42,414 bases of DNA from Ectocarpus siliculosus (GCA_000310025.1 FN649727.1:7214359-7256772), one strand, 5' to 3'; counted from the stretch's first letter, positions 23,201-34,484 are shown. Program-made: numbers and translations. The notes: generated by a model from the sequence alone, not told the origin.

Positions 23201-24079
23201 GCTACGGCGAGAACCTGTACATGTGCTGGGGGTCGGACTCGTGCTACTCGCACGAGAAGGCGATGGAGGGACTATGTAAGTGTTGTTTTGCGCGCTTGCT
23301 AGGCCCTTGTCGCTTGGCGATGAGCGGCAGCAGTGAGGAAATATGCAGTAGGCATCCTTTTCACCACATGCGGCGCCCCCTCCTTTTTGTGTGTCGCAGA
23401 CCTGACAACCCCCCCACGTATGCCCGTATCTCGCCTTCGAAGCTGCTGGGCAACGATGCATATCCTGACCCTCCCCTCCCATCTCTCCTTCTCCCCAACG
23501 TGCGCAAACAGACTACGACGAAGTCCAGTTCGACAGTGTTCTCCAGTACGGTGGTCACGCGACCCAGATCCTGTGGAAGGCTACGGAGCAAGTCGGATGC
23601 GTCGTGGCGCGGTGCACCAACGGCGGAACCCCCTACACGTTCCTCGTGTGCCAGTACGACCCACCGTAAGTGACGAGGTCGGTGTTTGTTGCCTGTCCCT
23701 TGTCGGAGGAATAATGTGTTCGTGAACTATATAGGCCCCACATGAATATATATCTCTGCCGTATTGTCCTCAGAACTGTGATGCTTAATAGTACAGAAGA
23801 ATGGACGGATCGTATTGTACGGGAGCATGTCACTCCTGTTTTCGCCGGTCTGTGGACAACGCAGTATCGACTGGCCGGATGTTTTCCGGACGGTCAACGT
23901 CACCTGTTGTCAGCACGTACCGTACCTTTGCACCTTCCGCGCGATGTGGAACTTGACGGTTTCCCGTCGTTATTCTGTTTGTTCCATCCTCTCTCCCTAC
24001 GTTATGTTTGACCAGGGGCAACTACGGCGGCCAGTACGAGGAACAGGTGGGCCTTCCTGACTCCGGGAAGTCGTGCTAG
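20243..24079 (+). CDS. Secreted protein with WSC-like and CAP (SCP/PR-1) domains
   Basis: Eight exons join in one frame of 492 residues: 20243-20395, 20910-21056, 21379-21535, 21903-22124, 22348-22726, 23073-23275, 23512-23665, 24016-24079. Residues 1-21 (MSRTSSVVVVLLALAHHPVTA) are a signal peptide, so the product is secreted. A Ser/Asp stretch leads into a WSC-like domain (about 65-160): GLYVGCFQDDE, CYMHCTDEGATFMGIKYG, CSCG, ECTCGCYG, CGGQWAFDLYS. WSC domains bind carbohydrate. A Pro/Thr-rich linker of about 180 residues has repeated MPV/APPTP units. The CAP domain (about 350-492) has LVDLHNEAR, YGENLYM, GHATQILWKATEQVGC and FLVCQYDPPGNYGG, the CAP signatures with both conserved histidines and the Glu. 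A role in cell-wall interaction or defence is inferred. Its 3' half is duplicated at 29179-30096. Confidence 0.9.
20527..20584. repeat. Long hairpin-forming inverted repeat
   Basis: Arms of about 25 and 29 nt (AGCATATCCACTATG... and its complement) meet at a 4-bp centre; the right arm has a 4-nt bulge. The core is AAGTCAGCGCTGACTT. It lies in intron 1 of the CAP gene and resembles a foldback or MITE-like element. Confidence 0.85.
20610..20647. repeat. Short inverted repeat, 9-bp stem
   Basis: CCGGGGTCC and GGACCCCGG are perfect complements around a 20-nt loop, just after the larger hairpin in CAP-gene intron 1. Confidence 0.7.
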
Positions 24080-26626
24080 ACACGCCCACTTCCCTGTGTT
24101 TCGTCCGGACAACTCCTGGCGCCGAGTTGTTATTGACCGTGATGTCGAGCAGTTGATTGGCTGAAGGTCGCCACAAGCCAGCTCGAAACTTTCCTCCGAC
24201 GACAGTTGTCGACGCTAAATAGACGGGTTGCAGTTGCGGGACCACGATCCGCCTCATTCTAGATTGTAGCGGTACTGTGTGCTGTGCTCGTTACTGCATG
24301 TGAAAACTTTTGTGAGGGTTTGATATTTTCTTTGCGCGTTGCGCTCTTATTTAATTCGTACTTTTAATGGGTGGGGTCTCCTCGTAGTTTGCGATTGCTC
24401 TGTGTTTTGTGCCGTGTTCTGTTTCCGTATGTGTTCCGTCGTTCTAACTCTTATCTTGTTTTCTCGTGCCACTCACTTGTTGTACAGACGTCACCATTGT
24501 TCTTTGTAGCCAAAGTGTTTCCACTTTCGCGCGTATTGTTCGCATCTGTTCTTGGTAGCTATGCTAGTGTTTTGTTTCTCGCGCGTTTTGTTCGCCGCAA
24601 GAGATATTGTTCTTTTGTCATGTCTGGGGAAATAATGTTCGCCCGGGTGAGAAAGTCGTGCGTATGGCATGCTTTGGAGCAGAACCTCGATTGATTTCAG
24701 ATTTTCACATGGTACTCTTGATCTGCTGTGAAGAGGATGTGGTAGAAACTAGACTGGGCTTCCGTCGAGTGGGATATGTTCATGTTGGAAAGGACAGATT
24801 CATGAAGTGCAGGTGCTGTGTGTCAACAACCCACCTAGTACCGTAGCTCCCTGGGATACATAATGGGGATGAACCGTCGTACAACCCGCGCCTGCGAGGT
24901 GACGCTAACCCGAAATATGTGTCAACATCTCGGGAATGGAGTCAGCCACTTCAACAACGATCTGTGTATTTTGTAGCTGTGGCGCGTTTCCAGTAGTTCC
25001 GCCTGACTGAGTTGTACCCCTGGTACTGAGTGCCGTTGGCGGTCGCTACTGGGAGGCATAACACAAAGCACAAAACATGACAGCACTACTCGCGTGCGGT
25101 GGTCAAACATATTTTTGAAGATCACCCGTCAACCCGTCGCGTGAATTCCACTACAGCAATAGTGTAAGAATTTTCATGTTCTCTCGGACATCCGAACGCC
25201 CCAACCGTACACACGACGCACACGTGTAGAACCGGGTACGTACGTGGCATGTACTGTAGAGAGCAACTACATACTCTACTACGACGTTCTACTCGTAGAC
25301 AGTATCATAAGCCAATGCAACTACTGTACAGAATCTGAATTTCCAATGCCACTACAGTACAGAATCTGAATTTTCCGAAAGTCAACAAGTACAACTGTCA
25401 CTTCACACAACCGTGCACGGTAGAGCAGAGAGCAGTCACCAGACAGCTCGATCTGCCTCGATTGCGACACCGTTGGTCTGGTGTCGATCAGCACGATACG
25501 CGAACATAAAAAGGCAATTCCGTGTAGGAATTATGGCATTTTCTTTTTCAAGAGGGTGGTGGGAAGAACCCACCGGGTGTTTTTTTTTTTTTGTGGACTC
25601 CGAATATCGAAGCCACTGTTTTTTTCTTTTCTTGTCGGGTGCATCGCCATCAGCAGCACTCCACAACACTTGCACTGCACACCTACTTGCAGCCTGCAGC
25701 TCTTGTCCCTTCAATACGTGCCAGACAAATTATCCTCCTTACAACAACGGTACCACAAAGACACAGACTCGGTGCTGTCAGCTGCAGCTACACAACGCAG
25801 GCAGGACTGAAGACAGCAACACGCACGTACGCCTTGCCGCTAAGACAAGTGTCAGCAACGCTTCTGTGACTGCACTACTCTTCTTCCGCGTGCCCCCTTC
25901 CGCCTGCAACGCAACTATTTCTACTGTTGAAAGCAGCCTTCGATGACTGCAAACACACGCACTCCGACCAGGGCAGCGAAGCTCAAGCACGAAACGACTA
26001 TTAACTAACGGCTGCGGGGTGTCTACCGTCACTCACCACACCACCAGACACCAACACCGCTTACACAAAAAACACATGAAATTTTCTCCGACACTCAACG
26101 AGGCCCACCCCGCTACAACCTCTTTCCGTAGGGATGGGGACTGCAACACACAAACACCGCAATATATCACCTCGGGGCGAGCACCCCCCTCCTCCTCGTG
26201 CATTTATGTTTTAGCAACGCTCAAACTGAAAGGAATCCAGCGTTTGATTGCCAACAACAGAGACCATTTACGTCTGTTACCTGCGACGACAACACAGTTA
26301 GTTGCCACCGTGCAGCAAACTACGCGGAGCACAGCCGTACGTCAGGGGGCAGAAATCTCCACTAACAACTGGTCGCGCACACACACACAATGCAAAACTC
26401 TTCAAACACACACAATGTACTACACTACGGCTGCATGAGCGCAGAGGCCTTCTAGAACGTACCGTACCACCCACAGGTGTATACCGGAAGGCGCACGTAT
26501 TTGTCCCTCGTATCAGTTTTTCCGGGGGAGGCTTCTGCCCAAATGCAAATAAACAAACAAATTGAAAGCACGCCGAAATCAGGCGAAACACTACCGTCTC
26601 TCGTTCTTCCACCGAAGAACTGCTTT
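24080..26626. other. Spacer between CAP gene and His-rich gene, copy A
   Basis: It probably holds the 3' UTRs of two convergent genes. No frame shows a recognisable family. It includes a 31-bp tandem repeat at 25312-25373 (CCAATGCAACTACTGTACAG and a near copy), poly-T runs, and a CA/AC-rich part from 25900 on. The whole spacer recurs at 30097-32480. Confidence 0.6.
25312..25373. repeat. 31-bp tandem repeat, two units
   Basis: Two units of CCAATGCNACTACNGTACAG plus AATCTGAATTT follow each other. The same pair is at 31356-31417 in copy B, so it predates the large duplication. Confidence 0.75.
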
Positions 26627-28097
26627 CTACTCCTCCAGGTCATGCTGTTGCCTCGTCGTAGCTTTCTGTTCAGCAGCAACATACCGTTCAACCAGCCGTA
26701 GATCACGGTGCTTGTTCTCCTCAGCAGGCTGCATCGCTTTCATCGCCGAGGGAGCGAGGCGCTCATGACAAGGGTGAACGCGAGCAGGGCCCGCCGCCAT
26801 CCTTCCGTGCTGCTGGTGCTGCTGATGGTGTTGATGGTGCTGCTGCCGGGGTAGGAAGTCGTCACCGAAGTCCTCGCACCGCATTCCGCCTCGCATGCCC
26901 GGCGGGCCGGGGGGCGGGCCGTGCAGTCGCTGGTGTAGACCGACGGGGCTGCGGTGGTGGTGACGTCCTGCTCTGTGAGGAAAGGGGCCATGGTCCATGC
27001 CCATACCGGCGGCGTCTCCGTCGCTGTCCAGGTGGTGCATGCCGCGGTGTTCCGGGTGGCGACGAGGGTGGGCGCGGTGACCTGGGCCCCTGTGCATTCC
27101 AGCGCCATGCTCTCCTTCGCTCCCGCTGCTGTGTACGCCCTCGCCGTGGAAGCTGCGACCTCCGTGGAAGGGGTGCATTTGGCGGTCGTGCATGGGCATC
27201 CCGTGGGGACGAGGGCCGCCTTGTTGTCCGCGTAGGTGCTGGGGGGGGTGCATTCCGTGGGAAGGGCCACGCGGCCCGGCATGCATCATCGTCGTTTCTT
27301 CTTCTCCTTCGGTCTCTCCGCCGCCGGGGTGGTGGTGGCCGGGTCCGTGGTGGGGGTGCATTTGGCGGTCGTTCATGGGCATCCCGTGGGGGACGAGGAC
27401 CGCCGTGTTGTTCGCGTAGGTGCGGAGGGGGGGGCATTCCATGGGGAGGGCCACGCGACCCGGCTTGCATCATCGCCATTTCTTCTCCTCCTTCTTCGCT
27501 CTCGCCGCCGTGGTGGTGGTGGTGGTGGTGACCAGGTCCGCGGTGGTGGTGGACGCGTCCGTGGTGCAGGTGCAGTCCACCGTATTCTTCGAACGGTTCG
27601 CGGGGCGGTCCGTGGGTAGGGCTGGACGAGCGGCGGTGATCACCGTGGGCAGGACGCCTACCGTGGCCGTGGCTGTGGCCATGGCGGTGCGGCGGAGGGC
27701 CATGCGGAGGGGGGCCGCGAGGTCTACCCATGCCTCCACCGCCGCGGTGGTGGTGGTGGCCACGACCTCCAGGGCGACCAGGATGCTGGTGAGAAGGACC
27801 ACCCCGCCTGCCTCCAGGCCTGGACCGCCGAAGTTCTCCGCGCCGAACGAGCCCGAGCTTGACTAGGCGATGAGGGCGTAAGCCGAGCGCACGGAGCAAC
27901 GGCCTGGTTTCGCGGCGCCTGAGCTGGACGCCTGCGGCGACAAAGACCGCGTGGATGGGGTGCTTGCTGGCTCCGGCCTCGATGCCGATACTGTCCTGGG
28001 TGGCGATGTTGTCGTGCTCGGTGTCGCTGCCGTCGCTGCTGTTGCTGTTCGAGTCGTCCGAGACCTGGTTGTCCGCTTGCTCTGGCTCGACTTCGGA

Positions 28098-28132
<35 letters not shown>

Positions 28133-28472
28133 CGGTGTTGTCCGCGTCCGCGTCGTCAGCTGCTGATTTGCCCTTGAGGAGATGCTTTGGGGCAAGTCCC
28201 TGCGCCACGAGGCGGCCGGGGCAGAGCTGAAGCAGGACCATGGTCTTCTCCAGGCCGCCCGCTGTCATGGAGGGGACACCGTGGTACTCGCGAAGGTTCC
28301 TCGCTGCAGCCTTGCACAGCAGAGGGTTCGGCTCTCCAGCATGCTTGCAGCTGGGCTTGTTCGTCACGCACGCTGTCATGCTGATGCCGTTGTTGTTATT
28401 GTTCGTGTTCTCCGTCGCCTTGCTGTTCATGGTGTTGGTGTTGGTGTTGTTATTGTTCTTGATGCTGTCCAT
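26627..28472 (-). pseudogene. His/Met/Pro/Gly-rich repetitive protein, copy A, frameshifted
   Basis: ATG at 28472 (MDSIKNNNNTNTNTMN) opens an Asn/Thr-rich start, then a compact region with TACVTNKPSCKHAGEPNPLL and LEKTMVLLQLCPGRLVAQGL, a Ser run encoded by a CTG/AGC repeat, an acidic part, and PIHAVFVAAGVQLRRRETRP. A His/Pro/Gly-rich half with MHDRQMHP and HHHH runs follows. Compared with copy B, a G run at 27388-27392 has five G instead of four and throws the frame. In the shifted frame the product continues as Arg/Pro-rich sequence to 26862. In the original frame it would continue to a charged tail (EENKHRDLRLVERYVAAEQK) and a stop at 26627. The family is unknown to me. His/Met clusters suggest metal binding (inference). 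The extra G could be a real lesion or a sequencing error. Confidence 0.6.
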
Positions 28473-29078
28473 AGTTGTGTGAGGAGGTGGGGCCGAGGGC
28501 GAGGGCGAGGGCGAGAGTCAGAGGCGGCGTAACCTCTTCTAGAAGAAACATGAGAAGATCGCCGTTTGGCCAGGTTCTTTGGGAGTCTGGGAACCGTTCT
28601 TGGTTCTTCGGGAACGTTTATCGAACTTCTTTTTCCGCTTGTTTCTCGAACTTCTTTTCCTCGCTTGTTCTTGCTCTTCTCATTGACCACGCTCCTGCTG
28701 TAACCCAACGAATCCATCTCAAATCGTTGCTGATTTATCCACGGCAGTGTGGATAATGTGGATGGTCTTCGTGAGACGAAGTGTATTGCGTCTTGTACAT
28801 GTAGATAAAGAAAAATACAACCTAGAGTCACCTGGTAACTTCTACACTACTGAAATGTACAAATGACACCTCGGACACACCGCGGTGGGGGCGTCCCCTG
28901 CGCTGTAGATTTCGCCCGCCCCCCCGTGCATCCGATACAGTCCATAACACGGCGCCTTAAATTACACGAGGGGCCGATCCGGCGCGCCGAAGCCTAACTC
29001 TGATCGCCACGATCATCTATCGCAATCTCCTTGACAGAACCAAGAACGCGCCACCGCCCCGTCTCCGATCGAACCTCC
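28473..29078. other. Upstream region of the His-rich gene, copy A, up to the gap
   Basis: It holds the 5' flank of the minus-strand gene: GAGGGC repeats just upstream of the start, then sequence shared with copy B to 28632, then unique DNA. The last ~60 bp before the gap (29015-29078) resemble 35142-35200. No other gene is seen. Confidence 0.5.
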
Positions 29079-29178
29079 NNNNNNNNNNNNNNNNNNNNNN
29101 NNNNNNNNNNNNNNNNNNNNNNNNNNNNNNNNNNNNNNNNNNNNNNNNNNNNNNNNNNNNNNNNNNNNNNNNNNNNNN
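29079..29178. other. Assembly gap of 100 N
   Basis: Exactly 100 N, the usual placeholder for a gap of unknown size. It interrupts the second copy of the CAP gene inside exon 6, so the true distance and the 5' part of that gene are unknown. Confidence 0.98.
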
Positions 29179-30096
29179 CTGTTCCACAGCACTCAGGAAC
29201 AGCGCTACGGCTACGGCGAGAACCTGTACATGTGCTGGGGGTCGGACTCGTGCTACTCGCACGAGAAGGCGATGGAGGGACTATGTAAGTGTTGTTTTGC
29301 GCGCTTGCTGGGCCCGTGTCGCTTGACGATGAGCGGCAGCAGTGAGGAAATATGCAGTAGGCATCATTTTCACCACACGCGGCGCGCCCTCCTTTTTTTG
29401 TGACGCAGACCTGACAATCCCCCCACGTATGCCCGTATCTCGCCTTCGAAGCTGCTGGGTGCAACGATGCATATCCTGACCACCCCCCCATCTCTCCTTG
29501 TCCCCAACGTGCGCAAACAGACTACGACGAAGTCCAGTTCGACAGTGTTCTCCAGTACGGTGGTCACGCGACCCAGATCCTGTGGAAGGCTACGGAGCAA
29601 GTCGGATGCGTCGTGGCGCGGTGCACCAACGGCGGAACCCCCTACACGTTCCTCGTGTGCCAGTACGACCCACCGTAAGTGACGAGGTCGGTGTTTGTTG
29701 CCTGTCCCTTGTCGGAGGAATAATGTGTTCTTGAACTATATGAACTATATAGGTCCCACGTGAATATCTCTCTCTGCCGTATCGTCTTCAGAACTGTGAT
29801 GCTTTACAGTACAGGAGAATGGACGGATCGTATTGTACGGGAGCATGTCGCTCCTGTTTTCGCCGGCCGATGGAAAATGCATTACCGACTGGACGGACGT
29901 TTTCCGGACGGTCAGCGTCACCTGTTGTCAGCACGTACAGCACCTTTCTTTGCACCTTCCGCGCGATGTGGAACTTGACGGTTTCCTCATTCTGTGTGTT
30001 CCATCCTCTCTCCCTACGTTATGTTTGACCAGGGGCAACTACGGCGGCCAGTACGAGGAACAGGTGGGCCTTCCTGACTCCGGGAAGTCGTGCTAG
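29179..30096 (+). CDS. Second CAP-domain gene copy, 3' part only
   Basis: Exons 29179-29284 (partial exon 6, starts at the gap), 29521-29674 and 30033-30096 encode the CAP domain from LFHSTQEQRYGYGENLY to PDSGKSC and stop. They are identical to copy A over all 324 coding bases. Introns keep the same GTAAGT donors and CAG acceptors but differ by substitutions and small indels. Missing here are the signal peptide, WSC-like domain, linker and the start of the CAP domain; they may lie in the gap or never have been duplicated. The first conserved CAP His (LHNEAR) is therefore not visible, but GENLY, GHATQILW and FLVCQY are intact. Confidence 0.85.
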
Positions 30097-32556
30097 ACAC
30101 GCCCACTTCCCTGTGTTTCATCCGGACAACTCCTGGCGCCGAGTTGTTATTGACCGTGATGTCGAGCAGTTGATTGGCTGAAGGTCGCCACAAGCCAGCT
30201 CGAAACTTTCCTCCGACGACAGTTGTCGACGCTAAATAGACGGGTTGTAGCGGTACTGCGTGCTGTGCTTGTTACTGCATGTGGAAGCCTTTGTGAGGGT
30301 TTGATATTTCTTTGCGCGTGCTCTTGTTTACTTCGTACTTGGTTCATTGGCGTCTCCTCGTAGTTTACGATTGCTTGTTCTGTGTTTTGTGCCGTAATCT
30401 GTTTCCGTATATGTTCCGTCGTTCTAATTCCTATCTTGTTTTCTCGTGCCACTCACTTGTTGTACAGACGTCACCATTGTTCTTTGTAGCCAAAGTGTTT
30501 CCACTTTCGCGCGTATTGTTCGCATCTGTTCTTGGTAGCTATGCTAGTGTTTTGTTTCTCGCGCGTTTTGTTCGCTGCAAGAGATGCTGTTCTTTTTTCA
30601 TGTCTGGGGGATTAATGTTTGCCCGGGTGAGAAAGTCGTTCGTTAAAACTTTTCTTGGGATACTACTGTAGCCGCATCCTGGATGGATCGACCGTGATCT
30701 GCGGCGTATGGCATGCTTTGGAGCAGAACCTCGATTGATTTCAGATTTTCACATGGTACTCTTGATCTGCTGTGAAGAGGATGTGGTAGAAACTAGACTG
30801 GGCTTCCGTCGAGTGGGATATGTTCATGTTGGAATGGACAGATTCATGAAGTGCAGGTGCTGTGTGTCAACAACCCACCTAGTACCGTAGCTCCCTGGGA
30901 TACATAATGGGGATGAACCGTCGTACAACCCGCGCCTGCGAGGTGAAGCTAACCCGAAATATGTGTCAACATCTCGGGAATGGAGTCAGCCACTTCAACA
31001 ACGATCTGTGTATTTTGTAGCTGTGGCGCGTTTCCAGTAGTTCCGCCTGACTGAGTTGTACCCCTGGTACTGAGGGCCGTTGGCGGTCGCTACTGGGAGG
31101 CATAACACAAAGCACAAAACATGACAGCACTACTCGCGTGCGGTGGTCAAACATATTTTTGAAGATCACCCGTCAACCCGTCGCGTGAATTCCACTACAG
31201 CAATAGTGTAAGAATTTTCATGTTCTCTCGGACATCCGAACACCCCAACCGTACACACGACGCGCACGTGTAGAACCGGGTACGTACGTGGCATGTACTG
31301 TTTAGAGCAACTACATACTCTACTACGACGTTCTACTCGTAGACAGTATCATAAGCCAATGCAACTACTGTACAGAATCTGAATTTCCAATGCCACTACA
31401 GTACAGAATCTGAATTTTCCGAAAGTCAACAAGTACAACTGTCACTTCACACAACCGTGCACGGTAGAGCAGAGAGCAGTCACCAGACAGCTCGATCTGC
31501 CTCGATTGCGACACCGTTGGTCTGGTGTCGATCAGCACGATACGCGAACATAAAAAGGCATTTCCTTGTCGGAATTATGGCATTTTCTTTTTCAAGAGGG
31601 TGGTGGGAAGAACCCACCGGGTTTTGTTTTGTTTTTTGTGGACTCCGATATCGAAGCCACTGTTTTTTTTTTTTCTTGTCGGGTGCATCGCCATCAGCAG
31701 CACTCCACAACACTTGCACTGCACACCTACTTGCAGCCTGCAGCTCTTGTCCGCTCAATACGTTTCAGACAAATTATCCTCCTTACAACAACGGTACCAC
31801 AAAGACACAGACTCGGTGCTGTCAGCTGCAGCTACACAACGCAGGCAGGACTGAAGACAGCAACACGCACGTACGCCTTGCCGCTATGTATGACGAGTGT
31901 TGGCAACGCGTCTATGACTGCACTACTCTTCTTCCGCGTGCACCCTCATATTACTACTGTTGAAAGCGGCCTTCGACCACATACAACAACAACCGCTTAC
32001 ACAAAAAACACATGAAAAAAGGAAATCTTCGTTTGATTGCCAACAGAGACCATTTACGTCTGTTACCTGCGACGACAACACAGTTAGTTGCCACCGTGCA
32101 GCAAACTACGCGGAGCACAGCCGTACGTCAGGGGGCAGAAATCTCCACCAACAACTGCTCGCGTATACGCACAATGCAAAACTCTTCAAACACACACAAC
32201 ATACAAATGCAAAACTCTTCAAACACACACAACATACAAACACACACAGTACTACTCTACGGCTGCATGAGCGCAGAGGCCTTCTAGAACGTACCGTACC
32301 ACCCACAGGTGTATACCGTTCCGTAAGGAGTACGTCCTTCGTCCCTCGTATCAGTTTTTCCGAGGGAGGCTTCTGCCCAATTGCAAATAAACAAACAAAT
32401 TGAAAGCACGCCGAAATCAGGCGAAACACTACCGTCTCTCGTTCTTCCACCGAACAACTACTGTCTACTCCAGGTCAATGCTGCTGCCTCGTCGTAGCTT
32501 TCTGTTCAGCAGCAACGTACCGTTCAACCAGCCGTAGATCACGGTGCTTGTTCTTC
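30097..32556. other. Spacer between CAP and His-rich genes, copy B
   Basis: It corresponds to 24080-26626 and likewise shows no recognisable gene. It contains the shared 31-bp tandem repeat (31356-31417) and a copy-B-specific 33-bp tandem duplication (32173-32238). The charged C-terminal tail that copy A has in frame is also present here, at about 32480-32560, in another frame from the main ORF. Confidence 0.6.
32173..32238. repeat. 33-bp tandem duplication private to copy B
   Basis: AATGCAAAACTCTTCAAACA plus CACACAACATAC occurs twice with a 33-bp period. Copy A has one unit near 26389, so the extra unit arose after the segmental duplication or was lost in A. Confidence 0.8.
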
Positions 32557-33946
32557 TCAGTAGGCCTGCACCGGCACCATCGGCGGGAAAGGGGGGCTCT
32601 CGTGACAGGGGTGAACGTGGCCAGGGCCCGCCGCCATCCTTCCGTGCTGCTGATGCTGCTGATGGTGTTGATGATGCTGATGGTGCTGCTGCCGGGGGTG
32701 GAAGTCGTCACCGAAGTCCTCGCACCGCATTCCGCCTCGCATGCCCGGCGGGCCGGGGGGCGGGCCGTGCAGTCGCTGGTGTAGACCGACGGGGCTGCGG
32801 TGGTGGTGACGTCCTGCTCTGTGAGGAACGGGGCCATGGTCCATGCCCATACCGGCGGCGTCTCCGTCGCTGTCCAGGAGGTGCATGCCGCCGTGTTCCG
32901 GGTGGCGACGAGGGTGGGCGCGGTGACCTGGGCCCCTGTGCATTCCAGCGCCATGCTCTCCTTCACTCCCGCTGCTGTGTACGCCCTCGCCGTGGAAGCT
33001 GCGCCCTCCGTAGATTGGGTGCATTTGGCGGTCGTGCATGGGCATCCTGTGGGGACGAGGGCGGCCTTGTTGTCCGCGTAGGTGCTGGGGGGGGTGCATT
33101 CCGTGGGAAGGGCCACGAGGCCCGGCATGCATCATCGCCATTTCTTCTTCTCCTTCGGTCTCTCCGTCGCCGTGGTGGTGGTGGCCGAGTCCGTGGTGGG
33201 GGTGCATTTGGCGGTCGTGCATGGGCATCCCGTGGGGACGAGGACCGCCGTGTTGTTCGCGTAGGTGCGGAGGGGGGGGCATTCCATGGGGAGGGCCACG
33301 CGGCCCGGCTTGCATCATCGCCATTTCTTCTTCTCCTTCTTCGCTCTCGCCGCCGTTGTGGTGGTGGTGGTGGTGACCAGGTCCGCGGTGGTGGTGGACG
33401 CGTCCGTGGTGCAGGTGCAGTCCACCGTATTCTTCGAACGGTTCGCGGGGCGGTCCGTGGGTAGGGCTGGACGAGCGGCGGTGATCACCGTGGGCAGGAC
33501 GCCTACCGTGGTCGTGGCTGTGGCCATGGCGGTGCGGCGGAGGGCCATGCGGAGGGGGGCCGCGAGGCCTACCCATGCCTCCACCGCCGCGGTGGTGGTG
33601 GTGGCCACGACCTCCAGGGCGACCGGGCTGCTGGTGAGAAGGACCACCCCGCCTGCCTCCAGGCCTGGACCGCCGAAGTTCTTCCAGCTGAACGAGCCCG
33701 AGCTTGACTAGGCGGTGAGGACCTAACCCGAGCGCACGGAGCAACGGCCTGGTTTCGCGGGGCCGGAGCTGGACGCCTGCGGCGACAAAGACCGCGTGGA
33801 TGGGGTGCTTGCTGGCTCCGGCCCCGATGCCGATGCTGTCCTGGGTGGCGATGTTGTCGTGCTCGGTGTCGCTGCCGTCGCTGCTGTTGCTGTTCGAGTC
33901 GTCCGAGACCTGGTTGTTGTCCGCATGCCCTGGCTCGACTTCGGAT

Positions 33947-33988
<42 letters not shown>

Positions 33989-34320
33989 TCCGCGTCAGCG
34001 TCGTCAGCTGCTGGTTTGCCCTCGAGAAGATGCTTTGGGGCAAGTCCCTGCGCCACGAGGCGGCCGGGGCAGAGCTGAAGCAGGACCATGGTCTTCTCCA
34101 GGTCGCCCGCTGTCATGGAGGGGACACCGTGGTACTCGCGAAGGTTCCTCGCTGCAGCCTTGTACAGCAGAGGGTTCGGCTCTCCCGCACCCTTGCAGCT
34201 GGGCTTGTTCGTCACGCACGCTGTCATGCTGATATTGTTGTTGTTGTTGTTCGTGTTCTCCGTCGCCTTGCTGTTCATGGTGTTGGTGTTGGTGTTGTTG
34301 TTGTTCTTGATGCTGTCCAT
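32557..34320 (-). CDS. His/Met/Pro/Gly-rich repetitive protein, copy B
   Basis: One uninterrupted frame of 587 residues runs from ATG at 34320 (MDSIKNNNN) to a stop at 32557. The frame is also open 188 codons upstream, but in copy A that upstream part is in another phase, so I start at MDSIK. In order: Asn/Thr-rich start; region with Cys pairs (ACVTNKPSCKGAGEPN) and helix-like REYHGVPSMTAGDLEKTM; poly-Ser; acidic Ser/Asp segment; HAVFVAAGVQLRPRETRP; a His/Pro/Gly/Met-rich half with two ~61-residue repeats (EEEMAMMxAGPRGP ... MPMHDRQMHP), HHHHHH runs and poly-His/Gln near the end. It ends GPGHVHPCHES then PFPPMVPVQAY. The expected charged tail of copy A is out of frame by one base near 32565-32610. 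No signal peptide or membrane segment. Family unknown; metal binding is inferred from composition. Confidence 0.65.
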
Positions 34321-34484
34321 AGTTGTGTGAGGAGGTGGGGGCGAGAGCGGGCGAGGGGCGAGGGCGAGCGGCAAAGGCGGCGTAACCTCTTCTAGAAGAA
34401 AGATGAGAAGAACGCCGTTCCGCAGGTTCTTTGGGAGTCTGGGAACCGTTCTTGGTTCTTCGGGAACGTTTTTCGAACTTCTTT

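Larger units (their letters stand above)
23170..28632. repeat. Tandem segmental duplication, copy A
   Basis: From inside CAP exon 6 through the spacer and the His-rich gene, this block recurs at 29179-34484 in the same orientation. The offset is 6009 bp at the start and 5852 bp at the end, the difference being internal indels. Copy A has about 230 bp in 25945-26250 that copy B lacks. Confidence 0.93.
29179..34484. repeat. Tandem segmental duplication, copy B
   Basis: Same-orientation copy of 23170-28632. Relative to A it has about 60 extra bp near 30645-30705, a 33-bp tandem expansion at 32173-32238 and a deletion of about 230 bp near 31970-32040. Similarity ends after TCGAACTTCTTT at 34484; the left end is hidden in the gap. 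Confidence 0.93.

Noticed and set aside
25312-25400. Repeats considered as a CRISPR array
   Set aside because: Only two direct units with no spacers, in eukaryotic nuclear DNA.
32544-33464. 306-residue plus-strand frame opposite the His-rich gene
   Set aside because: It is the antisense shadow of GC-rich repetitive coding sequence. The copy-A equivalent is interrupted differently.
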